From the NCBI GenBank assembly GCA_945936135.1, contig CAMESG010000003.1, forward strand, positions 1 through 64,000: a stretch of 64,000 bases of DNA, read 5' to 3'. The stretch comes from an uncultured Mollicutes bacterium. Lineage in GTDB: Bacteria; Bacillota_I; Bacilli_A; RFN20; CAG-826. Both the position numbers and the translations under genes were made by a program. This document shows, in pieces, positions 52,823 to 62,250 of the stretch (positions are counted from its first letter, which is position 1; the number at the start of each line of letters is the position of its first letter). The notes below the pieces were generated by a model. That model was not told the origin of the DNA, did no database searches, and worked only from the letters and a program-made list of their open reading frames with translations.

Positions 52823-52874
52823 GTTAATCACCATTAACCAAGGATTATTTTAGAAAGGCGAAAAAAGATTTCAA
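52823..52874 (-). promoter_or_regulatory. feo promoter and candidate iron-responsive operator
   Basis: On the minus strand TTGAAA (52874-52869) and TAAAAT (52852-52847) are 16 bases apart. Downstream, GTTAAT-CACC-ATTAAC (52823-52838) is a perfect inverted repeat two bases before the ATG. Regulation by a DtxR/MntR- or Fur-type repressor is inferred from the gene, not from a recognised box. Confidence 0.55.
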
Positions 52875-52909
52875 GTAAAAGTTTAATCTTGGTTAATCTT
52901 TTTTCCACC

Positions 52910-52935
52910 AAAGAAAAAGAGAGGACCGGCCTCTC
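52910..52935 (-). terminator. Terminator of the TetR gene
   Basis: On the minus strand GAGAGG-CCGGT-CCTCTC (loop approximate) followed by TTTTTCTTT, 12 bases after the tetR stop codon. Confidence 0.75.
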
Positions 52936-52947
52936 GTTTTCGTTTGT

Positions 52948-53517
52948 TTATCGATTGAGCATCCCGTTGAGGAAGGTATCGCTCAAGGAATCGACCGCCT
53001 GCGCATAGGTCAAGCCGGTCGTCGCAAGGATATCATCATCGAGCAAAGCATCGAGCCCCGCTTCCAAGTAGCGTATCGCCAAGCGAAGATCCAAGGCGCT
53101 CTTCACCATTCCTTCATTCTTCCCTTGATTCATCAAAGCCATCATCGATTCCCAATGGATGTGGTGAAGATGGAGGAAGGCTGCGTAGACGTTAGGAGAA
53201 ACTTCCTTAAGCTCGCGGACGTAAGAAACGTCAATGTCTTTTGCCCAGCAAGAACGGGCACGGATCATCTTGGCCATCTTTTCAACGGTCGTCCCTTCGC
53301 CTTTTTCGATCTCTTCCAAGGCGGTCTGCAACTTTTTTGATGCGATCTTGCAGATATAAAGGTAGATGTCCTCTTTTCCTTCGAAAAAACGGTAAATGGT
53401 CTTCTTGGAAATATGGATTTTGCTAGCGACTTGGTCCAAGGTGAGTTTGGGGCCAAATGCATTGAATTCCCCAAGGAAGGAAGCGACGATATCGGGTCGG
53501 AGGTCTTTGCGGTACAT
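52948..53517 (-). CDS. TetR-family transcriptional regulator
   Basis: A 189-aa protein with an N-terminal TetR helix-turn-helix: LTLDQVASKIHISKKTIYRFFEGKEDIY at ~26-52. The C-terminal ligand domain is not assignable. No Shine-Dalgarno sequence is visible before the ATG, and the upstream region has a partial dyad (AAACGTCTAAAATTTCGACGT), possibly its own operator. Its target may be itself or the nearby cardiolipin synthase gene; this is inference from position. Confidence 0.88.
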   Translation of the reverse strand: MYRKDLRPDIVASFLGEFNAFGPKLTLDQVASKIHISKKTIYRFFEGKEDIYLYICKIASKKLQTALEEIEKGEGTTVEKMAKMIRARSCWAKDIDVSYVRELKEVSPNVYAAFLHLHHIHWESMMALMNQGKNEGMVKSALDLRLAIRYLEAGLDALLDDDILATTGLTYAQAVDSLSDTFLNGMLNR

Positions 53518-53627
53518 AATCTAAAACGTCTAAAATTTCGACGTGAAAAATATAGTGATAGTTTCTAAATTTTTCAACCTTAAAACCACTTCTTTTTCAT
53601 TCTCGTTTCTCGTCCCGAGTTTCTACA

Positions 53628-55184
53628 TTAAAGCAAGGGGATGAAGATACTTAGCAAGGCGCAGCAAACTTTCTGGATCGTGGTCAAGGAGAAATCCTTT
53701 GGCAATTCTTCGGAGGCATCGAGCATCTCCTTGAAATCCGCCTCAATATCCTTAAGGATCGGGGAGCGAAGAATCGTCGTGCCACACTCGAAATTGTGGA
53801 CGAAGGAACGGAAATCCATGTTGATGGAACCAACGAAGGCAAGCTGATCGTCAACGAGCACCGTCTTCATGTGGTTGAAGCCAGGGGTGTAGAAATAGAC
53901 ATGCACCCCGGCGGCGAGAACGTGGGGGATGTAATATTTGGCCAAAAGATAGGGGATTTTCTTGTCGGGGATCCCCGGCAAAACCAGATGCACTTCCACC
54001 CCGCGCAAAGCGGCGAGTTCCAAGGCCTGCAGCAATTCGTTTGAAGGAACAAAATAGGGCGTAGAGATATAGATTTTCTTCCTCGCGCATTGAATCAATG
54101 AGAGGTAATTGATCTCGCCAACCCGCAAGGAATAAAGCATTTCAGGCCCCGTCCCGAAGGAGAACAAAGCCCCTTCGTTTTCGAAGGCGGGGTATTCATG
54201 CGACAAGAATTTCGAGTAATCGGAAATCGACCTTTTCGATAAGTCGTAATTGAGTAAGAACAAAGCAAGCAAAGAGGAGATCCCCTTTCCTTCAATGCGG
54301 ATCATCGTGTCCTTCCAATAGCCGAAACGCTCAATAATATTGGCGTATTCATCGGCGAGATTCGCCCCGCCCGTATAAGCAAAATCGTAATCGATTACCG
54401 CGATTTTGCGGTGATCTCGGTTGTTGTAGACGCCTAAAAGGAGAAAGCCTGCACGGTTGAATGGATAGCAATCAATACCCTCGTCGCGAAGGTCTTCATA
54501 GTACTGACTTGGCAAGGAGCTATAGCAGCCGAAGTCATCATAAAGGAGTCGAACTTCTACCCCTTCTTTTACTTTCTGGACGAGGATCTCATGGATCTCA
54601 TCCCAGATCTTGCCAGGGTGGATGATGAAGAATTCAAGGAAGATGAATTGCTTGGCGTTACGAAGTTTCTCAAGGAAGTCCGGGAAAAAGTCTTCCCCGT
54701 TTTTGAAATAGGTCAGTTTCGATTGTTCGAACATCGAATAGTCCGTCGTGCTTTCTAAAATCGCCATCGGCTGGTAATAGGGATCTTCTTCGGATAGATG
54801 TGCCGCCTTTCCCTTCAAGAAATAAGGCACTTGGTTTGTCTTGATTTTTTCTAAGACCTTCTTTTCTTTCTTCGTCAAGGAACGTTGGCGGAAAACCTCA
54901 TAGAAAAGGATGCCGACGAAGGGCATCGAAAGCAAAACGACGATCCAAGGAATTTTGATCTCCGGATCCCCGTGTTTATATAAGATTCGAACAACGACAA
55001 TAAAGTTGATCGCCCAAAGCGCGACGGTAATAAAGCCAAAAGACCACCACACGTTCTGCAAGGCTGTAATTAAAAAGCCAACGCCCGCCAAGATAAGAAG
55101 TTGCAGGAAAAGGAAGAACGCAATAAGGATCCGTCGCGAAAATCTTTTGATATGGCGTGGCTTCTTGTTCTTTTTCTTGGCCAT
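53628..55184 (-). CDS. cls: Cardiolipin synthase
   Basis: A 518-aa phospholipase D-type cardiolipin synthase, joining two phosphatidylglycerol molecules. Two N-terminal membrane helices (ILIAFFLFLQLLILAGVGFL, then IPWIVVLLSMPFVGILFYE) are followed by two HKD motifs: HRKIAVIDYDFAYTGG (~265) and HMKTVLVDDQLAFVGS (~440). Length and order are typical of Bacillota Cls. It appears to be a single gene. Confidence 0.95.
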   Translation of the reverse strand: MAKKKNKKPRHIKRFSRRILIAFFLFLQLLILAGVGFLITALQNVWWSFGFITVALWAINFIVVVRILYKHGDPEIKIPWIVVLLSMPFVGILFYEVFRQRSLTKKEKKVLEKIKTNQVPYFLKGKAAHLSEEDPYYQPMAILESTTDYSMFEQSKLTYFKNGEDFFPDFLEKLRNAKQFIFLEFFIIHPGKIWDEIHEILVQKVKEGVEVRLLYDDFGCYSSLPSQYYEDLRDEGIDCYPFNRAGFLLLGVYNNRDHRKIAVIDYDFAYTGGANLADEYANIIERFGYWKDTMIRIEGKGISSLLALFLLNYDLSKRSISDYSKFLSHEYPAFENEGALFSFGTGPEMLYSLRVGEINYLSLIQCARKKIYISTPYFVPSNELLQALELAALRGVEVHLVLPGIPDKKIPYLLAKYYIPHVLAAGVHVYFYTPGFNHMKTVLVDDQLAFVGSINMDFRSFVHNFECGTTILRSPILKDIEADFKEMLDASEELPKDFSLTTIQKVCCALLSIFIPLL

Positions 55185-55216
55185 ACTCTTAATGATAAGT
55201 CAAAACACAATATGGG

Positions 55217-57781
55217 TCATCTATTCGATGGGTTTTTGCTTCCGCTTTTCTTGAATTTCAAGAAAGCGATAACACACCCAAACAACCCAGCAAGGGAAAG
55301 GTAGAGAACAAGCGCCCAATCAATCTCTTTTGAAGGGAACGCTTTGGAGTTCATGGGAACGAAAGAAACTTTTCCTTCGTTTGAAATAAGGTTCTCCCCA
55401 TGGAAGTTGGCCCAAGCAAAAAGTCTCTCCTTGGCCTTGATCAGGCAATAGGATTCGCTTTCTAAGAAAGAAGTTTTGTCTTCGTTGCTAAGAGCGAAGA
55501 AACGTTCCTTCGCTTCAAGAAACTTGCTTTGGCATTGCCCTTCAATGTCTTCGAACATCACGAAATTCACAAAGTCATCCAACGTTTGAGAGGCTCCATC
55601 AAAGGTCATTGGGGCAACGCGAGAAATGGAAACTGAAACAGTTGCCGTGAATGACGACGCACGAACAGTAAACGTTTTTTTGACCTCTTTTCCGCCACTT
55701 GGAGCGTCTTCATAAGAAAAGTCGTACGCGGTTAAAAGTTCTTCTTTTTCATTCAACAGTTCGAAATAAGAGATGTCGTTTCCAAGATTATCTTTAACCT
55801 GGATTTGATTTTTCAAAAGGGTTTCTCCTGGATGAAAGGAAACATCGCAAGTCGCAATAATTCCCGTAATTTGTTCTGTTTTTGCACGGTATGAAACATG
55901 AATTGCATTGAAATAGACCACACCATCTAGAGAAGCAAATCCAAGATAAGGGCATTCGCCTTCCCAGGTTACCTTTGTGGAATCAGGATAGGAAATCGAC
56001 GCCAGCAAGGTGGCATTTGGATCAAGGGATGGGTTGATCGAAGTAAAGGGATTTTGGCTTCCGTAAACCGTTATCGCCCGCTTGGTCCCTGCGGCCAAAG
56101 AGTCGGCAACCCAATCCACGCTAACGGAAACCGGGGTTCCGCCGGACTTCGTTTGAACAATGCCTCTTGCCGTGGTAGACTTGCTGTTTAACGCCACGCC
56201 TCCGTTGCTTTTGGAAACAAAGGCAGAGTACGTCGCATTGTTGATTTTGCGATTCTCGTAAAGCTTGTATGAAGTCCCTTGCACCCCTAGCGTTTCAAAG
56301 CTCAAAACATCTTCCACAGCTTCGCTTGGATCCGAAGAACCTTTGACGTTCACCGAGATAGAAGCTTCTACCGTTTTCCTCCCTAAAACAAAGGAAGCGG
56401 TAAGCGTCGCTTCTCCTTCTGCTTTTGGCGTTACGTTGATCGCTTCGCCTGAAGCAGAAACAACGCTGGATAATTCAACGATTCCCTTTGGCTCAACGTT
56501 CCAAGAAATCTCGTTGCCGTTGCTTGAAGTTGCCGCAACGTTCTTTGAAGAATCGCCAACCGTAAAATCCAAACTTGTTTCGCTGAAAGAGACTTCGCCT
56601 TCTAGGTCCGCCGTCCAGTTGTTGATCGCATCCAAGGAAGGGTCTGCAAAACCCGTCGGGGTTAAATCCCCTTTGACACCCCAGACATAATCCGCCCATT
56701 CGGGGAAATCGATGAAGGGATTGCGGTTATGCTGGTAGTTATTGTAGATGAGATTGTTGCGGTGGATTTCAAATTCCGTTGGCTTGAAACGACGATTCCA
56801 ATCCAATAGATCCGATAGAATCCCATATTTCGCCGTTTCTGTAGCCGAAGAAGAGACTGCGGAGGAATTCACCACGTAATCAACAAGTTCAAGGTTCGGA
56901 TCCGAGGCTGTGATCGTTTCGCTGCCCGAATAATTGTTGTAACAGGCAGCCATGTAAAGTAAAGCCCTCGCGATGCGTCCTTTATCCGCATCGTTTGGCT
57001 CAAACACGGCTTGGCCTGACGCATTTCTCGGATCTTCATGTGCCGCGCTGCCCCTTTTGTTCCCAGTGATGGGATAGGTTCCGGCCGCCGTTCCATCGTA
57101 TTTCCCGTCAGGCACCGAGACTACCCCATAAGGGTTATTGTTATGGACTTGCTGATTGACGGTTTTTTCTCCGGCGATCAAATGGTGGAGATCGGTGCCC
57201 GCTGGTCCTTCGGCGAACTCGGAAAAACCAATCGATTTCGACCAGACGTGTTCCTTATCGAAGTTCGCGTTTTTCGTTTCTTCGATAAGAAACGGAGTCT
57301 TCTCCTGCTTCTCGTAATCAACGTAGAGCATACGAACGCACAGATCTGAGTTGTTCAAGATTTCATTTTTATGGCTATAACCCGTAATCACTTTCGTCGA
57401 GGCATCGTAAGTTCCGCCAACAACGGAACTCGCGGGAGATGCCGCCCAATCGCGATCCGTGATCGAGTAGATCGCCGTGACGCCGCTAGGATTCGCCCCG
57501 CCGCTACCGTAAACATAATAAGTGGCCTGATCGCGCAGAATGGGACGAAGGTTCTTCAATAGATTCGTGCCCTTGCGCTCTTCTTCGGACAATGTTAGAA
57601 GGGATGAATAATAGGAACGAATGTCTTCCTCGCTGTTGTCTTTAAGGTCGATAGTCGTGGGCAAGGTTGATGTCGCAGCGTTAACTTGAAGAACAGGCGC
57701 ATGTGAAGGCGAGACGTTCATCGATATGCTGGAAGCAAGAACCCCTAAGGTCAGCAAGGAAAGCAACAATCTTTTCTTCAT
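55217..57781 (-). CDS. Secreted, membrane-anchored endonuclease I with Ig-like domain
   Basis: An 854-aa exported protein: signal peptide (KKRLLLSLLTLGVLASSIS), an endonuclease I domain (~60-370) with the catalytic region KEHVWSKSIGF and DLHHLIAGEKTVNQQVHNNNPYG, a BIG2-like Ig domain (~400-480), beta-rich C-terminal domains, and a final membrane helix (WALVLYLSLAGLFGCVIAFL) with a basic tail. It would cut extracellular DNA or RNA at the cell surface, perhaps for nutrient use; no secretion of the free enzyme is implied. ATG 57781 is chosen with AGAAGGG upstream; GTG 57802 is a weaker alternative. Confidence 0.88.
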   Translation of the reverse strand: MKKRLLLSLLTLGVLASSISMNVSPSHAPVLQVNAATSTLPTTIDLKDNSEEDIRSYYSSLLTLSEEERKGTNLLKNLRPILRDQATYYVYGSGGANPSGVTAIYSITDRDWAASPASSVVGGTYDASTKVITGYSHKNEILNNSDLCVRMLYVDYEKQEKTPFLIEETKNANFDKEHVWSKSIGFSEFAEGPAGTDLHHLIAGEKTVNQQVHNNNPYGVVSVPDGKYDGTAAGTYPITGNKRGSAAHEDPRNASGQAVFEPNDADKGRIARALLYMAACYNNYSGSETITASDPNLELVDYVVNSSAVSSSATETAKYGILSDLLDWNRRFKPTEFEIHRNNLIYNNYQHNRNPFIDFPEWADYVWGVKGDLTPTGFADPSLDAINNWTADLEGEVSFSETSLDFTVGDSSKNVAATSSNGNEISWNVEPKGIVELSSVVSASGEAINVTPKAEGEATLTASFVLGRKTVEASISVNVKGSSDPSEAVEDVLSFETLGVQGTSYKLYENRKINNATYSAFVSKSNGGVALNSKSTTARGIVQTKSGGTPVSVSVDWVADSLAAGTKRAITVYGSQNPFTSINPSLDPNATLLASISYPDSTKVTWEGECPYLGFASLDGVVYFNAIHVSYRAKTEQITGIIATCDVSFHPGETLLKNQIQVKDNLGNDISYFELLNEKEELLTAYDFSYEDAPSGGKEVKKTFTVRASSFTATVSVSISRVAPMTFDGASQTLDDFVNFVMFEDIEGQCQSKFLEAKERFFALSNEDKTSFLESESYCLIKAKERLFAWANFHGENLISNEGKVSFVPMNSKAFPSKEIDWALVLYLSLAGLFGCVIAFLKFKKSGSKNPSNR

Positions 57782-57887
57782 AAAGAAAACCCTTCTTTTC
57801 ACTCCTTCATTATACGTTATCTTGAGAGGCCATTTCCAAAAGAAAAACTCCCCTGAAGATCAAGAGAGTTTCCACCGAATTTACCTC

Positions 57888-58349
57888 TTACGCGTTGGTC
57901 TTGTCTTTCTTGAACGCAAGAAGCCACAGAATGAAGATTCCGACAAGCCCAACGCCAAGCGTGGCGTGGAAGATCCCGGAGATCCCGGCGAACATCCCTT
58001 CAGGGAGAATGAAGGAATCCGGGGTTTTCGCGTTCATGACATCCGAGATGCCGCGGATCAGAAGCATGGTGAAGGAAGCGGAAACCCCCACGATGTAGGT
58101 AATCACGAAGCCCTTCATAAGCTTGCCTTCGACGCCCAACTTGGCGTTCATGAAGCCAATTAGAAGCATCCCGCCCATCCCAAGGGCCAACAAATGGGGA
58201 TGAACCAAGCCAAGCGGCGTATACACGTGAGCCATATCGAAGACTTTGCTGAATTCACGATAGAACACGCCGGCGACAAGCCCGGCGATCAAGAAGGCGA
58301 AGGCAGCGATGAGATAGAATTTGAAGATTCGTTTGAAGTTTTGTTCCAT
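57888..58349 (-). CDS. DUF2871 membrane protein
   Basis: A 153-aa protein with four hydrophobic segments (FYLIAAFAFLIAGLVAGVFY, LLALGMGGMLLIGFM, FVITYIVGVSASFTMLLI, FHATLGVGLVGIFILWLLAF) and conserved His residues in GLVHPHLLALGMGG. This matches the DUF2871 family, of unknown role. GAGGAG precedes the ATG. Confidence 0.8.
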   Translation of the reverse strand: MEQNFKRIFKFYLIAAFAFLIAGLVAGVFYREFSKVFDMAHVYTPLGLVHPHLLALGMGGMLLIGFMNAKLGVEGKLMKGFVITYIVGVSASFTMLLIRGISDVMNAKTPDSFILPEGMFAGISGIFHATLGVGLVGIFILWLLAFKKDKTNA

Positions 58350-58394
58350 TGAAGACTCTCCTCTAATGTTCTTGTGATAAAGATGAAGGGTCGC

Positions 58395-59216
58395 TTAGCA
58401 AGAAGATTGCTCCGGTTTTTCTTCCTCTTTTTCCGTTTTCACGTAATGGAAATACTCGATCGTGCGATTCGCGTCGGAGATTTCTTTCATCTCGCGATAG
58501 CACTCATTCCTTAAGTACTCGCGGTTCTCGTGGACGGTCGCGCCTTCTTTCGGGGCAATCGGCTTTCCAACGATTAAGGTCATCTTCGGCTTTTTGGAAT
58601 ACCAGACCTTACGATAGGTCGTTACAATTGGGACAACCTTGGCCTTTAGTTTCGCTGGATAATGGAAACTCGCGCTTGCAAAAGGCCGGATATCCGTGTA
58701 GTAAGGCCAAATGTGGGCTTCCGGGTAAATCAGGATATGATGCTTTTCTTTATTATAGAAATCGATAGCTTCGACAAGCTTGCCCGCGATCTTTAAGTCA
58801 TGGACAGGCAAAGGGAGGTAACCAAGGCAGCGCCCGACGTGTTTCAAAAGAGGGACGTGAACCGAATCGCTATAGCCGATGATTTCGGTGCGCTTACACC
58901 GAACAACATAGGCCTGGATCACGAAGGCATCGATGGCGGCGGTGTGGTTCGCGTAGATAAAGGCGCCCTCCTTTTTCACTTCTTTCAAGAGTTTGCGATT
59001 CTTGACTCTGACGCCATGGAAGAAAGAGAAAACGCTTAAGATCGGTTTGACAATTCCAAAGTAAAAGATGTTCGAAAAGAAATTGTAGAACTTATTTTTG
59101 CGCAGATATTTATAGGTTTGTGGCACTTCTTTACGTTCTAAGCCGATATCCATGAAGTCATCGTTCAGCTCGTCTTCGTAATAGATCGTTTTTGTTTTAT
59201 CGTCCCTTTTTACCAT
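58395..59216 (-). CDS. PlsC-like lysophospholipid acyltransferase
   Basis: A 273-aa protein of the 1-acylglycerol-3-phosphate acyltransferase family: the catalytic motif is YANHTAAIDAF (NHxxxxD), with the acceptor motif YPEAHIWPYYTD in place of the common FPEGTRS. A hydrophobic segment lies before the catalytic motif. ATG 59216 has AAAGGAGG and overlaps the end of the glycosyltransferase gene by 20 bases, so the two are co-translated and may act on the same glycolipid or lipid pathway. Confidence 0.87.
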   Translation of the reverse strand: MVKRDDKTKTIYYEDELNDDFMDIGLERKEVPQTYKYLRKNKFYNFFSNIFYFGIVKPILSVFSFFHGVRVKNRKLLKEVKKEGAFIYANHTAAIDAFVIQAYVVRCKRTEIIGYSDSVHVPLLKHVGRCLGYLPLPVHDLKIAGKLVEAIDFYNKEKHHILIYPEAHIWPYYTDIRPFASASFHYPAKLKAKVVPIVTTYRKVWYSKKPKMTLIVGKPIAPKEGATVHENREYLRNECYREMKEISDANRTIEYFHYVKTEKEEEKPEQSSC

Positions 59217-60564
59217 CTTCGACCTCCTTTGCTTCCTCGTTTGTGATTTCCCCGGAATGGGCGATTCTATCCCACGTGGTCCGCTTCTTCTTATGGAAGA
59301 GCCCATCGAAGAAAGCGAAGAGGAAGTCGCACATGAAGAAGGGATAGGTCAGGATTACGACAAGCGACTTCCAGAAGCCAAACTGCAAATGCTTACGGTC
59401 AAGCACCACGGAAATCAAACCCGCAAGACAGAGGGCTAGATAGAGCAACGAGATTTGCAAAACCATGTGCCCCCAAAGGAAACCGGCGTTAGGATCTTGT
59501 TGCAAAGCAGCGAGGATGAACAAAGCGATATAGCCCAGGGCGGCGATGATCTCAAAGATAAAGAAACTGACGAGTGGCCAAATGCAAAGGTTGTACTCCA
59601 TGATCCCAATGCGTCGACGGACCATGTGATCCTCGTGATACATTGGTTCCTTGCTTTTGTATTTGTCTTTCTTTTCCATGTAGCCAAAGATCCAGCGGAT
59701 ATGTTGCTTGTGCAACACCTTGAAGCTCGTCGGCTGCTCATCGTAATAGACGGCATATGGGTAATAGTGCATTGAGACGTTGTGGTAATAGCAATAGGTC
59801 GTCAACGCGACATCTTCCGTCATGCCCGTCCAGATCCAACCTCCTGCGCCTTCTACGACATCGGCATCCACGTAATACCCTGTTCCCGTCAAGGTGGCCT
59901 TCTCAAAATAGGCGCTTCTCCCCTTTGAAGTGAATTGGTTCATGTAGGCAAAGAGGGTGGCGCTGCAGGCGCTAACCCAGTTCTTCTTGCTGTTTGTGAA
60001 GTTGCGATACCCTACGCTCACTTGATAGCCTTGGTTCTTGGAATCATTAAGAAGACGAATGAAGTTCGGCTCGGCGATGTTGTCCGCGTCGAAGATCATA
60101 TAGGAGTCGTAATGGAGGCCTTGTTCTTTCAAATACTCAATGGCTTCTTGCAAGGCAAAGCCCTTCGTCTTTCGATTTTCTAACCTCGTTCTCACAATGT
60201 AATGGTAACCGAATTCTTCAACGATTTGGCAGGTTGGATCATCCTTGCTTTCTACGATCGCATAGACATCGAAATAGGCAGGATCATAATCCTGTTTCTT
60301 TAACGAAGCCAAAAGGTTTCCGATGACGTGGCTCTCGTTTCTTGCGGGGATCAAAACCGCGTAACGATATTTGGTTTTGCCTTTTTCAAACTTCTTGGGC
60401 GTCTTTAAACATTCAACGAAATATAGGAAATAATAGAAGCTAAAGATGGCCAGAACGATAAGGCCTGCGGCGACCACAAGTTCAAGGTAGCCAGCAAGTT
60501 CTAGATAATCAATGAGCAAGACGGGGATAAACATTTTTGACAATACGCTAAACTTGCCTTTCAA
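59197..60564 (-). CDS. Membrane glycosyltransferase, family 2
   Basis: A 455-aa processive-type GT2 enzyme: an N-terminal membrane helix (LVVAAGLIVLAIFSFYYFLY), a GT-A domain with VLIPARNESHVIGNLLASL, the metal-binding DADN (MIFDADN), TEDVALT and QHIRWIFG (Q-x-x-R-W), and C-terminal membrane helices. TTG 60564 is used as start because AGGAGG lies ~11 bases upstream; ATG 60534 has none. With the acyltransferase gene it probably makes a lipid-linked glycan or glycolipid. Confidence 0.88.
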   Translation of the reverse strand: MKGKFSVLSKMFIPVLLIDYLELAGYLELVVAAGLIVLAIFSFYYFLYFVECLKTPKKFEKGKTKYRYAVLIPARNESHVIGNLLASLKKQDYDPAYFDVYAIVESKDDPTCQIVEEFGYHYIVRTRLENRKTKGFALQEAIEYLKEQGLHYDSYMIFDADNIAEPNFIRLLNDSKNQGYQVSVGYRNFTNSKKNWVSACSATLFAYMNQFTSKGRSAYFEKATLTGTGYYVDADVVEGAGGWIWTGMTEDVALTTYCYYHNVSMHYYPYAVYYDEQPTSFKVLHKQHIRWIFGYMEKKDKYKSKEPMYHEDHMVRRRIGIMEYNLCIWPLVSFFIFEIIAALGYIALFILAALQQDPNAGFLWGHMVLQISLLYLALCLAGLISVVLDRKHLQFGFWKSLVVILTYPFFMCDFLFAFFDGLFHKKKRTTWDRIAHSGEITNEEAKEVEDGKKGR

Positions 60565-60707
60565 AGAAAGGGTTTCCTCCTAAATGGTATTCTATCGGTT
60601 CTAGCGTTACATTTCTTTCTTTTTCGCCTCTCTTCGTAAGATACGATGGTTGCAGCCGTTCTCTTCTTTGGAGATTTTCAACAAAGCTACCTCTTTCGTT
60701 GGAAAGA

Positions 60708-60733
60708 AAAGGCGCCAAGTTTTTCTTGACGCC
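60708..60733 (-). terminator. Terminator of the HAD-ATPase gene
   Basis: On the minus strand GGCGTCAAG (60733-60725) pairs with CTTGGCGCC (60719-60711) with a 5-base loop and is followed by TTTTC, 18 bases behind the stop codon. Confidence 0.75.
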
Positions 60734-60750
60734 CATCGTTATCCATTGCC

Positions 60751-62250
60751 TTAAATGAGGCTGTGGCCATCTTCTTTGGAAAAGAAGCAGGCTTTGCTCA
60801 AGTCGAAGGAGATCGGCACGACCTTCATTCTCCCAAACCTTCCTAAGCCAGTTGTGGAGATGATCAAATCGTCTTCTTTCCCGGCGGCTTTTGTATAAAG
60901 AACCGTTTCTTCACCCAATTGTTCAAAGAGCGAAATCTGTCCAGAATAGTTCTGTTTTGCGTCGTAAGTAAGGTCGCCTTGGATGGAAATCGCCTTCGGA
61001 AGCACACCCATGATCACGGGTTTACCCAAGAAGTTCGGATCAAAGTTCTTCACGCGTTCCAAGGGAATTCGGAGCCCTTTTTCGCTGCCTAAGAAGGTCG
61101 CTTTGTAGCTTCCTCTTCCATCTTTGGTCACGACCGTTTCAAGGAAGTTCATCTGCGGCGTGCCGATGAAGCCAGCGACGAATTGGTTCACCGGGTTAAT
61201 GAAGATTTCTTCCGAGCTGCCGATTTGTTGAACGACGCCATCTTTCAACACGACGATCTTCGTTCCCATCGTCATCGCCTCGACTTCTTCGTGCGTCACG
61301 TAGATGAAGATGGTTTTAAGGCGATCATGCAGACGGGTGATCTCCGAACGCATCTGAACACGCATTTTGGCATCGAGGTTCGACAAAGGCTCGTCAAGCA
61401 AGAAGCACTTGGTTTCACGAACAATCGCACGCCCAAGCGCGACGCGCTGACGCTGACCACCAGAGAGATTCGCAGGCTTGACGTCAAGGTATTTGGTAAG
61501 GCCGATCTTCTCTGCTGCTTCTTCGACTTTCTGATTGATTTCTTCCCTTACTTTTTTGCCATAGAAGGGATAATGGTGCTTAATGGTCAAAGGAAAGGCG
61601 ATGTTCTTGCGAACGGTCATATGGGGGTACAGTGCGTAGTTTTGGAAGACCATCGCGATATCGCGGTCCTTGGATTCCTTATCCGTGATGTCTTCACCAT
61701 CCAAGGCGATGGATCCATCCGTCACTTCTTCCAAACCAGCGATCATGCGAAGAATCGTGGATTTGCCACAGCCCGAAGGTCCAACGAAAACGACGAATTC
61801 TTCATCATATACATCAAGGTTGAAGTTCTTTGTCGCGTGGCAGCCATTCGGATAAACCTTTTCAAGACCCCGGATCACAAGACGAGGGGCATTTCTTTTT
61901 TCCACGATGCCCAAAAGATCAGAAATCTTGGCAATCGGGGCGTCCGCGTAAGAGGAAGTCGAGGCATCGCCGATTCCAACGGCATAGAAGCCTCCGGCAT
62001 TCGCGGCTTGCACGCCTGCAACGGCGTCTTTCACGACGATCGACTCCATCGGAGAAACGTTAAGCAAAGAGGCCGCTTTCAAGAAAACTTCCGGGTCGGG
62101 CTTTGAATGGGAAATCATCGTTCCGTCGACAATCGCACCAAAGACAGACGTCATCCCAACTTGTTCAAGGATGTATTTCGTGTTCTTGAAGGGAGAACCA
62201 ATTGCGAGAAGTATGCCTTTTTCGTTCAAGGTAGCGATCGTTCGTGCGAA
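60751..62250 (-). CDS. Truncated HAD (beta-phosphoglucomutase-like) domain fused to a MalK/MsmX-type sugar ABC ATPase
   Basis: The frame reads without a stop from a partial HAD phosphatase into a carbohydrate ABC ATPase. The HAD part begins abruptly at LNEKGILLAIGSPFKNT (~62235) and keeps SKPDPEVFLKAASLL and VVKDAVAGVQAANAGG; the N-terminal half with the nucleophile Asp is missing. The ATPase part, from ~61900, is complete: Walker A GPSGCGKST, signature NLSGGQRQRVALGRA, Walker B FLLDEPLSNLDA and a TOBE-type C-terminus. No ATG or RBS is seen before the HAD piece; GTG 61878 could start the ATPase alone. It would energise several sugar importers, as MsmX does. The 5' part is fused to a truncated lacI. 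Confidence 0.72.
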   Translation of the reverse strand, partial: FARTIATLNEKGILLAIGSPFKNTKYILEQVGMTSVFGAIVDGTMISHSKPDPEVFLKAASLLNVSPMESIVVKDAVAGVQAANAGGFYAVGIGDASTSSYADAPIAKISDLLGIVEKRNAPRLVIRGLEKVYPNGCHATKNFNLDVYDEEFVVFVGPSGCGKSTILRMIAGLEEVTDGSIALDGEDITDKESKDRDIAMVFQNYALYPHMTVRKNIAFPLTIKHHYPFYGKKVREEINQKVEEAAEKIGLTKYLDVKPANLSGGQRQRVALGRAIVRETKCFLLDEPLSNLDAKMRVQMRSEITRLHDRLKTIFIYVTHEEVEAMTMGTKIVVLKDGVVQQIGSSEEIFINPVNQFVAGFIGTPQMNFLETVVTKDGRGSYKATFLGSEKGLRIPLERVKNFDPNFLGKPVIMGVLPKAISIQGDLTYDAKQNYSGQISLFEQLGEETVLYTKAAGKEDDLIISTTGLGRFGRMKVVPISFDLSKACFFSKEDGHSLI

